Positions 17,435-25,486 of a DNA stretch of 64,000 nucleotides are shown here, one piece after another; within the stretch, counting starts at the first letter, position 1; every line of letters starts with the position of its first letter. The DNA lies in assembly GCF_900155635.1 (NCBI RefSeq), contig NZ_LT732540.1, positions 1,544,003-1,608,002 on the forward strand, given 5' to 3'. A program made the translations under genes and the position numbers. The stretch comes from Olsenella urininfantis (GTDB lineage Bacteria; Actinomycetota; Coriobacteriia; Coriobacteriales; Atopobiaceae). The notes under the pieces are model-generated. The model had not been told where the DNA came from and searched no databases. It saw nothing but the letters and a program-made list of their open reading frames with translations.

Positions 17435-17886
17435 CCCTCGAGCATCACGATCTCTGCCGAGACGATCCGAGCGTCCTCCACGATGATCCTGCCCATGCTG
17501 GGGCCCAGGGCCCTGGGATAGGTGGGGCTGCCGGGGTTCATGATCAAGGTCCCCGTGCGCCGGTCCGTCTCGGTGAAGGGCCTGTGTGTGTGCCCGCAGA
17601 TGGCGATCTCGCACACCTCGAGGTCCAGTCGCTCACGGTAGTGGCAGACCTGCCAACGGAGCCGGTCCGCATAGAACCGGCAGTCCTTCCTGACGAAGGG
17701 CCCGTACTGGTCTGCATAGTCATTGTTTCCCAGGCACATCTTGAGCTCGGCCATGCCCGCAAGCGTCTGGTAGTCGGAGGTCGAGCACATGTCGCCGGCA
17801 TGCACTATCACGTCGGCGCCCTCAAGCTCCCTCAGCAGCTCCCGCGAAAGAAAGCCGTGCGTGTCAGAGACTATGTCGTAGCGCAT
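17431..17886 (-). CDS. YfcE/MJ0936-type metallophosphoesterase
   Basis: The protein has 151 residues. The calcineurin-like motifs are in order: SDTHG at residues 7-11, HAGDM near 29, GNND near 53, GHTHRP near 98 and NPGSPTYPR near 117. These bind two metals in small phosphodiesterases of the YfcE/Vps29 type, usually Mn-dependent with cyclic nucleotide or phosphodiester activity in vitro and unclear biological substrates. The start at 17886 has AGGAA just upstream, seven bases after the stop of the LytTR regulator, so the two are co-transcribed. A longer start at 17904 would overlap the regulator. Confidence 0.85.
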   Translation of the reverse strand: MRYDIVSDTHGFLSRELLRELEGADVIVHAGDMCSTSDYQTLAGMAELKMCLGNNDYADQYGPFVRKDCRFYADRLRWQVCHYRERLDLEVCEIAICGHTHRPFTETDRRTGTLIMNPGSPTYPRALGPSMGRIIVEDARIVSAEIVMLEG

Positions 17887-17893
17887 GCTGTTC

Positions 17894-18643
17894 CTAGAGT
17901 CCAAGAGCCCGCTTCAGGGCGACGACGCGGCGGCGGGAGACGGGGATCTTCTTCTCGTCCACGCCCTTGAGACCAAGCTGGAGGATGCCGCTGGAGATGA
18001 CCTCCACATCCTCCACGTGGTCAAGGTTCACGATGTAGCCACGGTGCACGCGGAAGAAGCCGTGCGGGCTGAGCTTCTGCTCAAGCTTTGCCAGCGAGAT
18101 GGTGGAGAGGTAGCGGTCGATGTCCGTGTAGATGCAGGAGTAGTCGTCCTTGGCCTCGATGTAGCGGATCTGGTCCACGGGAACCAGGACCTTGCGGCCA
18201 CCCTTCTCCACGGGGATGCGCTCCACGGAGGCGTGGCTGCTGGTGCTGGGGACTGGCTTTGACCTCTCCTCCACCTTGTCGAGGGCGCGCATGAGGCGGT
18301 CCGTCTCGACGGGCTTCATGAGGTAGTCCACGGCGTCCACGTTGAAGGCATCAAGCGCGTACTCGCTGTACGCGGTGACGAAGACGATCGCGGGAGGGTT
18401 CTTGAGGCCATGCAGGGCCTCGGCAAGCTCCATGCCCGAGGTCTTGGGCATGGAGATGTCCATGAAGAGGACGTCCGTCCCCTTGTGCCTGTCACCACCC
18501 TCCTTGCTCCTCACCAGCGCCTCAACCGCCTCGCGGGCATTGGACGCCTCCTCTATGGAGCCGATGCGACCCGTCTCCTCGAGGAGGAACCTCAGCTCGG
18601 AGCGCGCGGGGGCCTCGTCATCCACGATCAGAGCGTTCAGCAT
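17894..18643 (-). CDS. LytT-type response regulator (LytTR family)
   Basis: The protein has 249 residues. The receiver domain carries VDDE near residue 8, the acceptor Asp in LFMDISMPK near 63, Thr in VFVTAYS and Lys-Pro in DYLMKPVE. The LytTR domain covers about residues 140-249 with IRYIEAKDDYS and FFRVHRGYIVNLDHV, the usual strand-turn signatures. It differs clearly from the AgrA-like regulators at 2155 and 8735. Its partner is the LytS-type kinase 110 bases upstream. In other Gram-positives such pairs respond to membrane potential, pyruvate or cell-envelope state; the signal here is unknown. Confidence 0.92.
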   Translation of the reverse strand: MLNALIVDDEAPARSELRFLLEETGRIGSIEEASNAREAVEALVRSKEGGDRHKGTDVLFMDISMPKTSGMELAEALHGLKNPPAIVFVTAYSEYALDAFNVDAVDYLMKPVETDRLMRALDKVEERSKPVPSTSSHASVERIPVEKGGRKVLVPVDQIRYIEAKDDYSCIYTDIDRYLSTISLAKLEQKLSPHGFFRVHRGYIVNLDHVEDVEVISSGILQLGLKGVDEKKIPVSRRRVVALKRALGL

Positions 18644-18752
18644 GTGGGATCACCCAACTTCCTCCGCCTGAGGCGGCGGCTCGTATGTCCTGGCGCCACT
18701 CGCGCGGGGTGGCGAACCCGTCAAAGAGACTCCTTCTACGTATCACTTTATC

Positions 18753-20099
18753 TTACTCTTGGGGCATCTCCACTTTGGGCGCAGCTCCCACAAGGCGAAG
18801 CGTGACCGCGGTCCCCTCCCCCGCCTTGGACATGATCTCCACGCCAGACCCGGGCCCGTAGAAGCGCTCGATGCGCTCGGCAACGTTCTTGAGGGCAACT
18901 CCGGTGCCCTTTGCGCTGGGGGACGAGACCTGCGAGGAGCCCTCCAGCAGGCTGCGGGCCGCCTCCTTGCTCATGCCGACCCCATCGTCCGCCACGGCCA
19001 GCATGATGTCGTCCCCATCGGTCACAACCTGGACGTCCACATGCAGCGGGCCCTCGTCACGCATGGCATGGCGCACCGCGTTCTCCACTATGGGCTGCAC
19101 GATGAACCCCGGAACCATGACGCCCTCGCAGCCAGGCTCGACGTCCTCGGTCTCTATGATGCGGTCGTCCCCAAAGCGAGCCCGCTCGATCTTGAGGTAG
19201 CGCCTGGTCTGGGCAAGCTCCTCTCTCAGGGGGATGAGCGACTGGGAGCTCTCCAGGGTGCGCCGGTAGTACACAGAGAACTCGCGCAGCAGCTCGCGGG
19301 CGCGCACCGGGTCCGTGCGCGTGAGGGAGGCCATGGTGTTCAGGGCATTGAAGAGGAAGTGCGGGTTGATCTGCGCCTGAAGGGCCTTGACCTCGGCCCG
19401 TGCGGTGAGCTCTGCCTGACGGTCCAGCTCGTAGGCGGAGAGCTGCGTGGAGAGCAGCTCCGCGAACCCACGCGCGATGGTGAGCTGCGTGCGGTCAACC
19501 TGGCGACCGTGTCGGTAGCAGAGCTTGAGGGTGCCCACCACGCGATCGGAGAGCTTGAGGGGAACGATGATGCCAACCGGAAGGCGCCGTTGGCTCGGCT
19601 CGCCCCTGCCGGAGGCCTCCGTCTCCCCGAGCTCGCCCAGGCCGAGGTTCGAGAAGGTCTGCATGCGGCCAGAGGAGATCACCTCCTGAACGGGGCCGGA
19701 GTTGGGAGCGCCGCCCTGGTAGCCCATCACGTCCTCGCCCACATAGGCCAGGCAGCGCTGCGTGTCCGTCAGCGCCATGGCAGACGCCTTCGTCTCGGGG
19801 AGGAGCAGCTGGCAGATGGCGGCTGCGTTCTCGGGGGTGAGCCCGCCGGACATGTGGCTCAGCGTCGAGGAGGCGACCCTCAGGGTGCGCTCGGTTGCCT
19901 GGGAGCGCAGGTCGTCCGGCGCGAGCATCACAGACCCTGCCATGGCGATGTCGATCGCAAGGCCCGCCCCGGCGACCATGGCCGCGACGAGGTTGCTCTC
20001 GGCGATGCCCCACGAGAGCAGCGTCAGCAGGCACAGGGTGCCCGCCAGCAGGAGCGCCCTCACCAACAGGGCAAAGTGCGATGAGAGCCATCTACGCAT
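18753..20099 (-). CDS. LytS-type sensor histidine kinase with GAF-like domain
   Basis: The protein has 448 residues. Two membrane helices lie in residues 8-55, shorter than the 5TM-Lyt sensor of classical LytS. A GAF-like region covers about 85-230. The His_kinase domain signature follows: LQAQINPHFLFNALNTMASL, where the His is the phospho-acceptor. The HATPase part shows VPGFIVQPIVENAVRHA, ADDGVGM and GTGVALKNVAERI. The ATG at 20099 overlaps the stop of the glycosyltransferase gene, and AAGGAGAGGA lies upstream, so translation is coupled. It partners the regulator at 17894. The coupling to a GT2 gene suggests cell-envelope control. Confidence 0.92.
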   Translation of the reverse strand: MRRWLSSHFALLVRALLLAGTLCLLTLLSWGIAESNLVAAMVAGAGLAIDIAMAGSVMLAPDDLRSQATERTLRVASSTLSHMSGGLTPENAAAICQLLLPETKASAMALTDTQRCLAYVGEDVMGYQGGAPNSGPVQEVISSGRMQTFSNLGLGELGETEASGRGEPSQRRLPVGIIVPLKLSDRVVGTLKLCYRHGRQVDRTQLTIARGFAELLSTQLSAYELDRQAELTARAEVKALQAQINPHFLFNALNTMASLTRTDPVRARELLREFSVYYRRTLESSQSLIPLREELAQTRRYLKIERARFGDDRIIETEDVEPGCEGVMVPGFIVQPIVENAVRHAMRDEGPLHVDVQVVTDGDDIMLAVADDGVGMSKEAARSLLEGSSQVSSPSAKGTGVALKNVAERIERFYGPGSGVEIMSKAGEGTAVTLRLVGAAPKVEMPQE

Positions 20100-21327
20100 C
20101 CGCGCGTTCCTCTCCTTGGGCGACGGGTCGCGGCACGCCGGACGCAAGCAGCCTCCCGGCGACGAGCTTGTTCTCCCACAGGCACCCCATCACCTGGGGC
20201 CAGTACGTCTCGAAGGCAAAGTAGCTTGACGCCATGTCCCTCGCCCAGCGCCTTGCCCTGTGGCGGCCCCTGAGCAATATCTTGAGGTACGCCAGGCGCT
20301 CGGGACCAAAGATGGCGCGCAGGAGCGAGGTGAGGGCGATGCGCGAGCGAACTCCCTCGGAGACCCAACGGGCGGGATAGGGCATCAGGGACTCGGGGCG
20401 GACCTGCCTCAGGCCTATGGTCGCGTTGGCGACGGCCAGCTTTGCAAGCTCGTACTCCCAACGATACACGTCCTGCAGGAAGCGCGCCGCGCGCGAGGGG
20501 GACCTCGGTGGCAGGTGCAGCACTCTCCAGGCGTTGTCAAACCAAACGTCATAGCCCCTCATGCGCAGGTTGAGAAGGTAGTCGAAGTCCTCCCCGCGTG
20601 TGATGACCGGATCGAAGCCAACCTGCGTGAACGCCTCGGCGGCAACCACGAAGCAGCCCCCACAGACGTAGTTCGAGCGGGAGATGCGCGTGGAAGTGAG
20701 CGCTCGGTGCATCCACTCGTTGAATTCCACGCGCTTCGACCAATAGCGGTCCCTCAGGCGCGGGCGACCCACGTTCGCGTAGGGAGAGTTCTCTCGGTCA
20801 AGGTAGTAGCCGCTCTTGGCCACGATGGGAAGGCCCTGCCGGGTCTTGTTGCCCAGGGCGAACACCCCGTCTATGAGAAAGTCTTCATCAAGGGCCAGCT
20901 CGTCGTCATCCAGGAACACCACCACATCATGTCCCAGCGCGGCGGCAACCGCCAAGCCCATGTTGTGTATGGCACCATAGCCGCGCAGCGAGACCGGGTC
21001 GCCCTCCAGCCTGGGGGCGAGCCTCTCCACGACCTCCCCGACGAGGCACGCCTCCCTCGAGCCGACGACCAGAGGGCTCAGGGCCTGGTGCATGCGGCAG
21101 ATGCCGTCCACCCGTGCGCGCGCGGCCTCCTCGCATCCCGGGGGGGAGACCAGGAGGACCACCACGCGAAGGATGCCTCGCACCCTCTCCAACGAGTCCA
21201 GGCAGCGCGCAAGCTCGGGCACCGGCCTGGTCAGGGGGGTGGCATGGTCATAGCTCCCCACGCGACCCGTCCGAGCGGTCTCGCTGCGCTCCGTCCAGTA
21301 GGATGGGATGACGACTACGGGGTTCAC
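20092..21327 (-). CDS. GT2-type glycosyltransferase
   Basis: The protein has 411 residues with a GT-A fold. The N-terminus PVVVIPSYWTE fits the nucleotide-sugar-binding strand, VVVFLDDDELALDED gives the metal-binding DxD-like motif near residue 140, and TRGEDFDYLLNLRMRGYDVWF near 255 gives the acceptor-side ED motif. No long membrane helix is seen, so it is probably peripheral or cytoplasmic and builds a cell-surface glycan. Donor and acceptor are unknown. It starts three bases after the QueT gene and its stop overlaps the LytS-type kinase start, so the three are a tight operon. Confidence 0.82.
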   Translation of the reverse strand: MNPVVVIPSYWTERSETARTGRVGSYDHATPLTRPVPELARCLDSLERVRGILRVVVLLVSPPGCEEAARARVDGICRMHQALSPLVVGSREACLVGEVVERLAPRLEGDPVSLRGYGAIHNMGLAVAAALGHDVVVFLDDDELALDEDFLIDGVFALGNKTRQGLPIVAKSGYYLDRENSPYANVGRPRLRDRYWSKRVEFNEWMHRALTSTRISRSNYVCGGCFVVAAEAFTQVGFDPVITRGEDFDYLLNLRMRGYDVWFDNAWRVLHLPPRSPSRAARFLQDVYRWEYELAKLAVANATIGLRQVRPESLMPYPARWVSEGVRSRIALTSLLRAIFGPERLAYLKILLRGRHRARRWARDMASSYFAFETYWPQVMGCLWENKLVAGRLLASGVPRPVAQGEERADA

Positions 21328-21330
21328 TCC

Positions 21331-21957
21331 CTAGGCCCTCCCCGGCTCATGGTCCTCGCCGCCCTCGCCCGCAAGCATCTTCGGAAGGCCGCTGCGCTCA
21401 AGTGCGCCCAGGAGCGGAAGGCCGAGCGCGTAGAGCACCACCGCCTCGCCTATGCCAGTCGCAACCAGCCCAAACAGGTACATGAGCGGGTACATGCCGT
21501 CAAGGGAGACGTCCGTGAAGGGGATGGTGTAGAAGCCGAGCCCTTGCAGGAGCAGGGGGAGGTAGGCCGGCACTATGACCGCGTTGGCGACGACGGGCCC
21601 GAGCACGGCCAGGCGCGGCCTTGCGCGCAGGCGCCAGCTGATGGTGGCGCCCGTCAGCGTGGCGAGAGACCCAAAGACGACATCGAGCATGCCCAGCATG
21701 CCCGTGCCGGAAAGAGCTATGTTGGCGACGTTCGCTATGACGCATCCCAGCGCCAGGCCCGGGACGGCGTCCGAGCTGAGGATGGCGAGGACGCACAGGG
21801 CCTCGGAGATCCTGAGCTGCACAGGTCCCCAGGCAAGCCCCCCCAGGAACAGGAGGCACACGAGCGTCAGCGACGCATAGAGCGCCGCAACCGTGGCGAT
21901 GCGCGTGATGGAGCCGATGGAAAGCTGCTTCTTAGTTGAGTTGGCAGAAGCGAACAA
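21331..21957 (-). CDS. queT: QueT family transporter (queuosine precursor uptake)
   Basis: The protein has 208 residues with about five membrane segments. It resembles QueT S-components of ECF transporters: TRIATVAALYASLTLV, WGPVQLRISEALCVLAILS with the conserved RxSEAL, and GLALGCVIANV. QueT proteins import queuine or preQ1 precursors and normally rely on a shared ECF energising module, which is not in this window. The start is TTG at 21957 with AAGGAGG eight bases upstream. A box TAGAAT on the minus strand near 22027 may be its -10, leaving a 5' leader of about 60 bases. I looked for a preQ1 riboswitch there and could not match one. It is the first gene of an operon with the glycosyltransferase and kinase. 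Confidence 0.85.
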   Translation of the reverse strand: MFASANSTKKQLSIGSITRIATVAALYASLTLVCLLFLGGLAWGPVQLRISEALCVLAILSSDAVPGLALGCVIANVANIALSGTGMLGMLDVVFGSLATLTGATISWRLRARPRLAVLGPVVANAVIVPAYLPLLLQGLGFYTIPFTDVSLDGMYPLMYLFGLVATGIGEAVVLYALGLPLLGALERSGLPKMLAGEGGEDHEPGRA

Positions 21958-22083
21958 CGTGAAAACCTCCTTGCGTCTGGCGCCCCGCAGGACCCAGGAC
22001 TTGGCAAAAAACAGGGCTCAGGGTCATTCTAACCCGCGGCCCACCCGTTCGTGGGCCCAAGCAACCGCATGGCCCGAGAAGGA

Positions 22084-22112
22084 TTGACATTGGCAAAGGG
22101 GTAGACCATGCT
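22084..22112 (+). promoter_or_regulatory. candidate promoter of the YitT-family gene
   Basis: A consensus -35 TTGACA (22084-22089) is followed after 17 bases by CATGCT (22107-22112), a weak -10. Transcription would begin near 22119, which rules out an ATG at 22108 as the start and supports 22150. Confidence 0.5.
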
Positions 22113-22149
22113 CTTTGGGCCTGATGTCCAACGAGGGGGAGGCAAGGGG

Positions 22150-23067
22150 ATGCAAGGCCTCGAGGAGCAGCTCACGCCCGAAGAGATCGTGGAGGCGCAG
22201 GACATAGTACGCTTGAGGGAGCGCCCGCGCGGACTGCGCTTCTTTGGCCTTCTCAATGCCGGCCTCCTCATCACGGCCCTGGGCATCGTCGCATTCAAGA
22301 CCCCCAACCACTTCGCGCTTGGTGGCACCTCGGGGCTCTCCATCATCCTCTCCACGCTGTTCCCCAGCCTCCCCGTTGGCGCCTTCATGTGGTTCGTCAA
22401 CGGAATCCTGGTAACCCTGGGGCTCGTCTTCCTCGACAGGCGCACCATCGGCTGGACCATCTACGCGTCGTTCGCGCTTTCCGCCTTCGTCACCGTTCTC
22501 GAGATCCTGATCCCCCTGGCACGGCCCATGACCGGAGACACCCTCCTCGAGCTCGTCTTTGCCGTCTCGCTGCCCGCCGCGGGCAGCGCCATCGTCTTCA
22601 ACATCGGTGCCTCGACGGGCGGCACGGACATCCTGGCCATGATCTTGCGCCAGCGCAGCTCCCTGGAGATCGGCAAGGCGCTCATGGTCGTGGACGCACT
22701 CATCGTCTGCACAGCGGCGGCGATCTACGGTCCGCGCACGGGCCTCTACTGCGTGCTGGGCCTCGTTGCAAAGGCCTTCGTGGTGGATGGCGTGATCGAG
22801 GGTGTCAACACCCGCAAGGTCTGCACCGTGGTGTGCGAGCACCCTCAGGCGGTGCTCGAGTTCCTGGTGCACGAGCTGCACCGCACAGCGACCATCCGAG
22901 ACGAGCGCGGCGGGTTCTCAGGCAAGCCCGAGACCGTGCTGGTCACGGTGCTCACCAGGCGTGAGGCGGCGCGTCTGCGCCTCTTCCTCGGCACCCTCGA
23001 CAAGGACGCCTTCGTGACCATGGTCAACAGCTCGGAGATCTTGGGCAGGGGCTTTCGGGGGATATAG
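22150..23067 (+). CDS. YitT family membrane protein (DUF2179 C-terminal domain)
   Basis: The protein has 305 residues. After an acidic N-terminal helix of about 30 residues come five membrane segments (about 33-190), including GGTSGLSIILS and IGASTGGTDILAMIL, the glycine-rich signatures of YitT proteins. The C-terminal soluble part (about 215-300) matches DUF2179: VCTVVCEHPQAVLEFLVHEL, GGFSGKPETVLVTVLTRREA, and VTMVNSSEILGRGF. The function of the family is unknown, with suggested roles as small-molecule permeases. The ATG at 22150 is preferred, with GAGGGGGAGG about ten bases upstream. It is transcribed alone, convergent with the next gene. Confidence 0.88.
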   Translation: MQGLEEQLTPEEIVEAQDIVRLRERPRGLRFFGLLNAGLLITALGIVAFKTPNHFALGGTSGLSIILSTLFPSLPVGAFMWFVNGILVTLGLVFLDRRTIGWTIYASFALSAFVTVLEILIPLARPMTGDTLLELVFAVSLPAAGSAIVFNIGASTGGTDILAMILRQRSSLEIGKALMVVDALIVCTAAAIYGPRTGLYCVLGLVAKAFVVDGVIEGVNTRKVCTVVCEHPQAVLEFLVHELHRTATIRDERGGFSGKPETVLVTVLTRREAARLRLFLGTLDKDAFVTMVNSSEILGRGFRGI

Positions 23068-23075
23068 GCATCTCG

Positions 23076-23735
23076 TCAGTGCCGCGACGCCTTCTCCTGC
23101 AGCCTCTGATACGCCTTGAGGAAGCGCTCGCCCTCAGCGCCTCGGGCGTCTGCCGCGCACACCACTCCGTGCTCGTCCGAGACGAGAAACGCCTCCGAGA
23201 GCGGCAGCTCCGAGCCTGCGAGGCGCCGCTCCAGACCGGGACACCTCTCGATGGGGGTCCCCAGGGTCCGGGCAAGGTCCTCTATGAGGGAAGCGGAGCC
23301 GGAGGGGGCGCAGCCCTCCTCGATTCCCCAGAGCAGCCTTCCCTCGCTCACAACCCAGAGAGACTCCGGGGCGACTCCCGTCGAGTCCGCCTCCTGGCGC
23401 GCTACGCCGGCGCGCCCCATCAGGTCCGTGACCCTGCACCTGGCAAGCGACCTGTAGGGCCCCACGGTCATGGCAGCCCTTCCCTGGCCGTCGATGACCA
23501 GCATGAGCACGCCATCGGGATGCTGCGCAGACCCATCCCGCAGGGTCCACTCGACATGCTGCTTGGTCCAGGCGAGGAGCGGCGCCGCAAGGTGGCCGTC
23601 CATCACAAGCCTCCTGCTCAGGGCCCTTATGTGGCGGTTCTCCAGCATGAGGCTGCCACCAGCCAGCCTCCACCTGCAGACGAGGGCTGGGTCACCCAGG
23701 ACGAAGCTCTCTTCGCTCTGCGCGGGCACATCCAT
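23076..23735 (-). CDS. degenerate class-IV aminotransferase-like protein
   Basis: The protein has 219 residues. The C-terminal half resembles PLP class-IV aminotransferases: WVVSEGRLLWG, then SASLIEDLARTLGTPIE, then LPLSEAFLVSDEHGVV. These line up with the strand-helix order of branched-chain and D-amino-acid aminotransferases and aminodeoxychorismate lyase. No lysine sits where the PLP-binding residue is expected, and the usual Glu/Ser-Asn near the cofactor is missing, so it may be catalytically inactive. It is also shorter than typical members. The ATG at 23735 has GGAGGAG seven bases upstream. It lies 94 bases downstream of the APC permease gene in the same direction and may share its transcript. 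The fold call is tentative. Confidence 0.5.
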   Translation of the reverse strand: MDVPAQSEESFVLGDPALVCRWRLAGGSLMLENRHIRALSRRLVMDGHLAAPLLAWTKQHVEWTLRDGSAQHPDGVLMLVIDGQGRAAMTVGPYRSLARCRVTDLMGRAGVARQEADSTGVAPESLWVVSEGRLLWGIEEGCAPSGSASLIEDLARTLGTPIERCPGLERRLAGSELPLSEAFLVSDEHGVVCAADARGAEGERFLKAYQRLQEKASRH

Positions 23736-23829
23736 ATGGGTCTCCTCCGAACTTCGCAACGAAAGCACCATTCTAGTCGGCCGGCCGGCGTTGACGCACC
23801 GCGAGAGGGCGGGCGGGCGCGGGATATCC

Positions 23830-25257
23830 CTACTCGGCCTGACGGGCCTCCTGCTCCAGGCGCTCCGCAGCGATCTCTGGCGTGAGGCCACCAAACTCCT
23901 CCGTGCGGCCTCGAGCCGAGACCACACGGGTCAGCTCTCCGGCGGCCACGAATATCAGCACGCCCAGGAGCACCGGGATCTTGTTGGGCACGTCTGCCGC
24001 CGAGAGGGGCACGCAGGTGGCGACGATGGCCAGCACGAGCTCGATGGCGGGAACGGCGAGGGCCACCCTCATCGCCCTGCCGCTCAAGGGGAAGCTGAAC
24101 ACACGCCTGCGCCTGGGGTCAACCTCGCGGAGGCGCAGGAAGGCCGGGAAGATGGGGACATAGCTGATGAGCAGGCAGACCACGTTGGTCGAGAAGAGGA
24201 TCCAGAACACGCTCTTGGTGAACGACTCGATGGGGATGAGCTGAACGCACAGGACCAGGGACGCAACGACCCCATCCACGACGGCGGCGCCATTGGGCAT
24301 GCCCGTACGTGCGGACTCTCGCCCAAACACCGCGGGCATGTTGCCGTGCTTTGCCGCGTAGTCGGCAACGAAGTTAACGCCGAAGCTCCAGGAGGCCATG
24401 TTGGAGAACAGGGTGACCAGGAACACGAGGGCGATGATGGAGAAGAGAGGCGAGTCTCCCACCATGGTCCTCACGGCAACGATCATGCCGAAGTCGGGGT
24501 CTATCTGGTCAACGGGGATCGCCGCCCCGATGCCAAAGGACGCGAACAGGCAGATCGAGGCGATGGCGACGCCACCCACGACGATTGCCTTGGGGATGTC
24601 TCGCGCGGGGTCTCTCATGGAGCCTGCGAAGGTGCAGACCACCTCGAACCCCATGAAGTTGAAGAGGATGACCGAGAGGTTGGTGATGGCGCTGGCGTTG
24701 CCAAGGTCGGGCAGGAAGCTCATGGGATCCAGGCCGCTGGCAAAGCCATGGCTGCAGGCATGCCAAATGCCCAGGCATCCGACGGCCAGGGCGATGCCCA
24801 CCTTCAGCACGGCGCCGCCGTTGAGCATCCACTCGGAGTCAGAGATCTTCGAGAAGGACATGAGGACGACCACCCACACGAAGGAAAGCTCTATGAGCAG
24901 CCTCTCCGCGACGCCCATCTCCCAGCCAAACACCATGCCAAGGATGGTGGGGAACAGGGTCGCGCAGGAGGCGACCCAGAGGGGGTAGTTCACCCAGTAG
25001 TGCCACGCGACGCGCGATCCCCACCTGTCGCCGAAGGCGTCGCGCACCCAGTCATAGAGGCCGCCGTCCGAGTCATAGGTGGTGCCCAGCTCGGCAACCA
25101 CCATGCCGTAGGGCAAAAGGAAGGTGACGATGAGAAAGCACCACCAGAAGAACTGGGCGTTGCCTATTGCTGCCGCAGGCGCTGCGGCCTCGGCCACGAA
25201 CACCACGCAGATGACCGAGAGGATGACGCTTGTGAAGCTGAACTTCTTTGCTGGCAT
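23830..25257 (-). CDS. APC-superfamily amino acid permease
   Basis: The protein has 475 residues with about 12 hydrophobic segments. Features of amino-acid/polyamine antiporters are visible: an unwound first segment EAAAPAAAIGNAQFF, FLLPYGMVVAELGTTYDSDGGLYDWV (family signature of segment 2), NLSVILFNFMGFEVVCTFAGSM and DPARDIPKAIVVGG. It should move amino acids or polyamines across the membrane by symport or exchange. The carbamate kinase gene lies just upstream in the same direction but is separated by a strong terminator; the proximity hints at arginine, ornithine or agmatine exchange, which is inference only. AAAGGAGGT precedes the ATG at 25257. Confidence 0.88.
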   Translation of the reverse strand: MPAKKFSFTSVILSVICVVFVAEAAAPAAAIGNAQFFWWCFLIVTFLLPYGMVVAELGTTYDSDGGLYDWVRDAFGDRWGSRVAWHYWVNYPLWVASCATLFPTILGMVFGWEMGVAERLLIELSFVWVVVLMSFSKISDSEWMLNGGAVLKVGIALAVGCLGIWHACSHGFASGLDPMSFLPDLGNASAITNLSVILFNFMGFEVVCTFAGSMRDPARDIPKAIVVGGVAIASICLFASFGIGAAIPVDQIDPDFGMIVAVRTMVGDSPLFSIIALVFLVTLFSNMASWSFGVNFVADYAAKHGNMPAVFGRESARTGMPNGAAVVDGVVASLVLCVQLIPIESFTKSVFWILFSTNVVCLLISYVPIFPAFLRLREVDPRRRRVFSFPLSGRAMRVALAVPAIELVLAIVATCVPLSAADVPNKIPVLLGVLIFVAAGELTRVVSARGRTEEFGGLTPEIAAERLEQEARQAE

Positions 25258-25425
25258 CTCTCGACCTCCTTTGAGGGCTGGCGCGGGCCCTTGGGCGACA
25301 AGGGCATGCCAAGGGCCCTTCGGCTCTCTTGTGCCCTGACGTTCGGGCAAGAAGACTAGCAGATAACAACCTATGCGCCCCCGAGCCGGGGCCGCCCGAG
25401 CAATAATGCGCACAAATGCCAGGTG

Positions 25426-25462
25426 ACAAAAAGGCACCCGCCACGAGAACGTGGCGGGTGCC
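25426..25462 (-). terminator. strong intrinsic terminator of arcC
   Basis: Perfect 13-bp arms (25433-25445 and 25450-25462) enclose a four-base loop and are followed on the minus strand by TTTTTGTC. It lies 24 bases after the arcC stop. Confidence 0.92.
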
Positions 25463-25486
25463 TTTGACGTGCCTTGGGACCGGCGT

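Noticed and set aside
21958-22030. preQ1 riboswitch annotation for the queT leader
   Set aside because: No match to the conserved core of class I or II could be seen by eye, so it is listed only as an open question.
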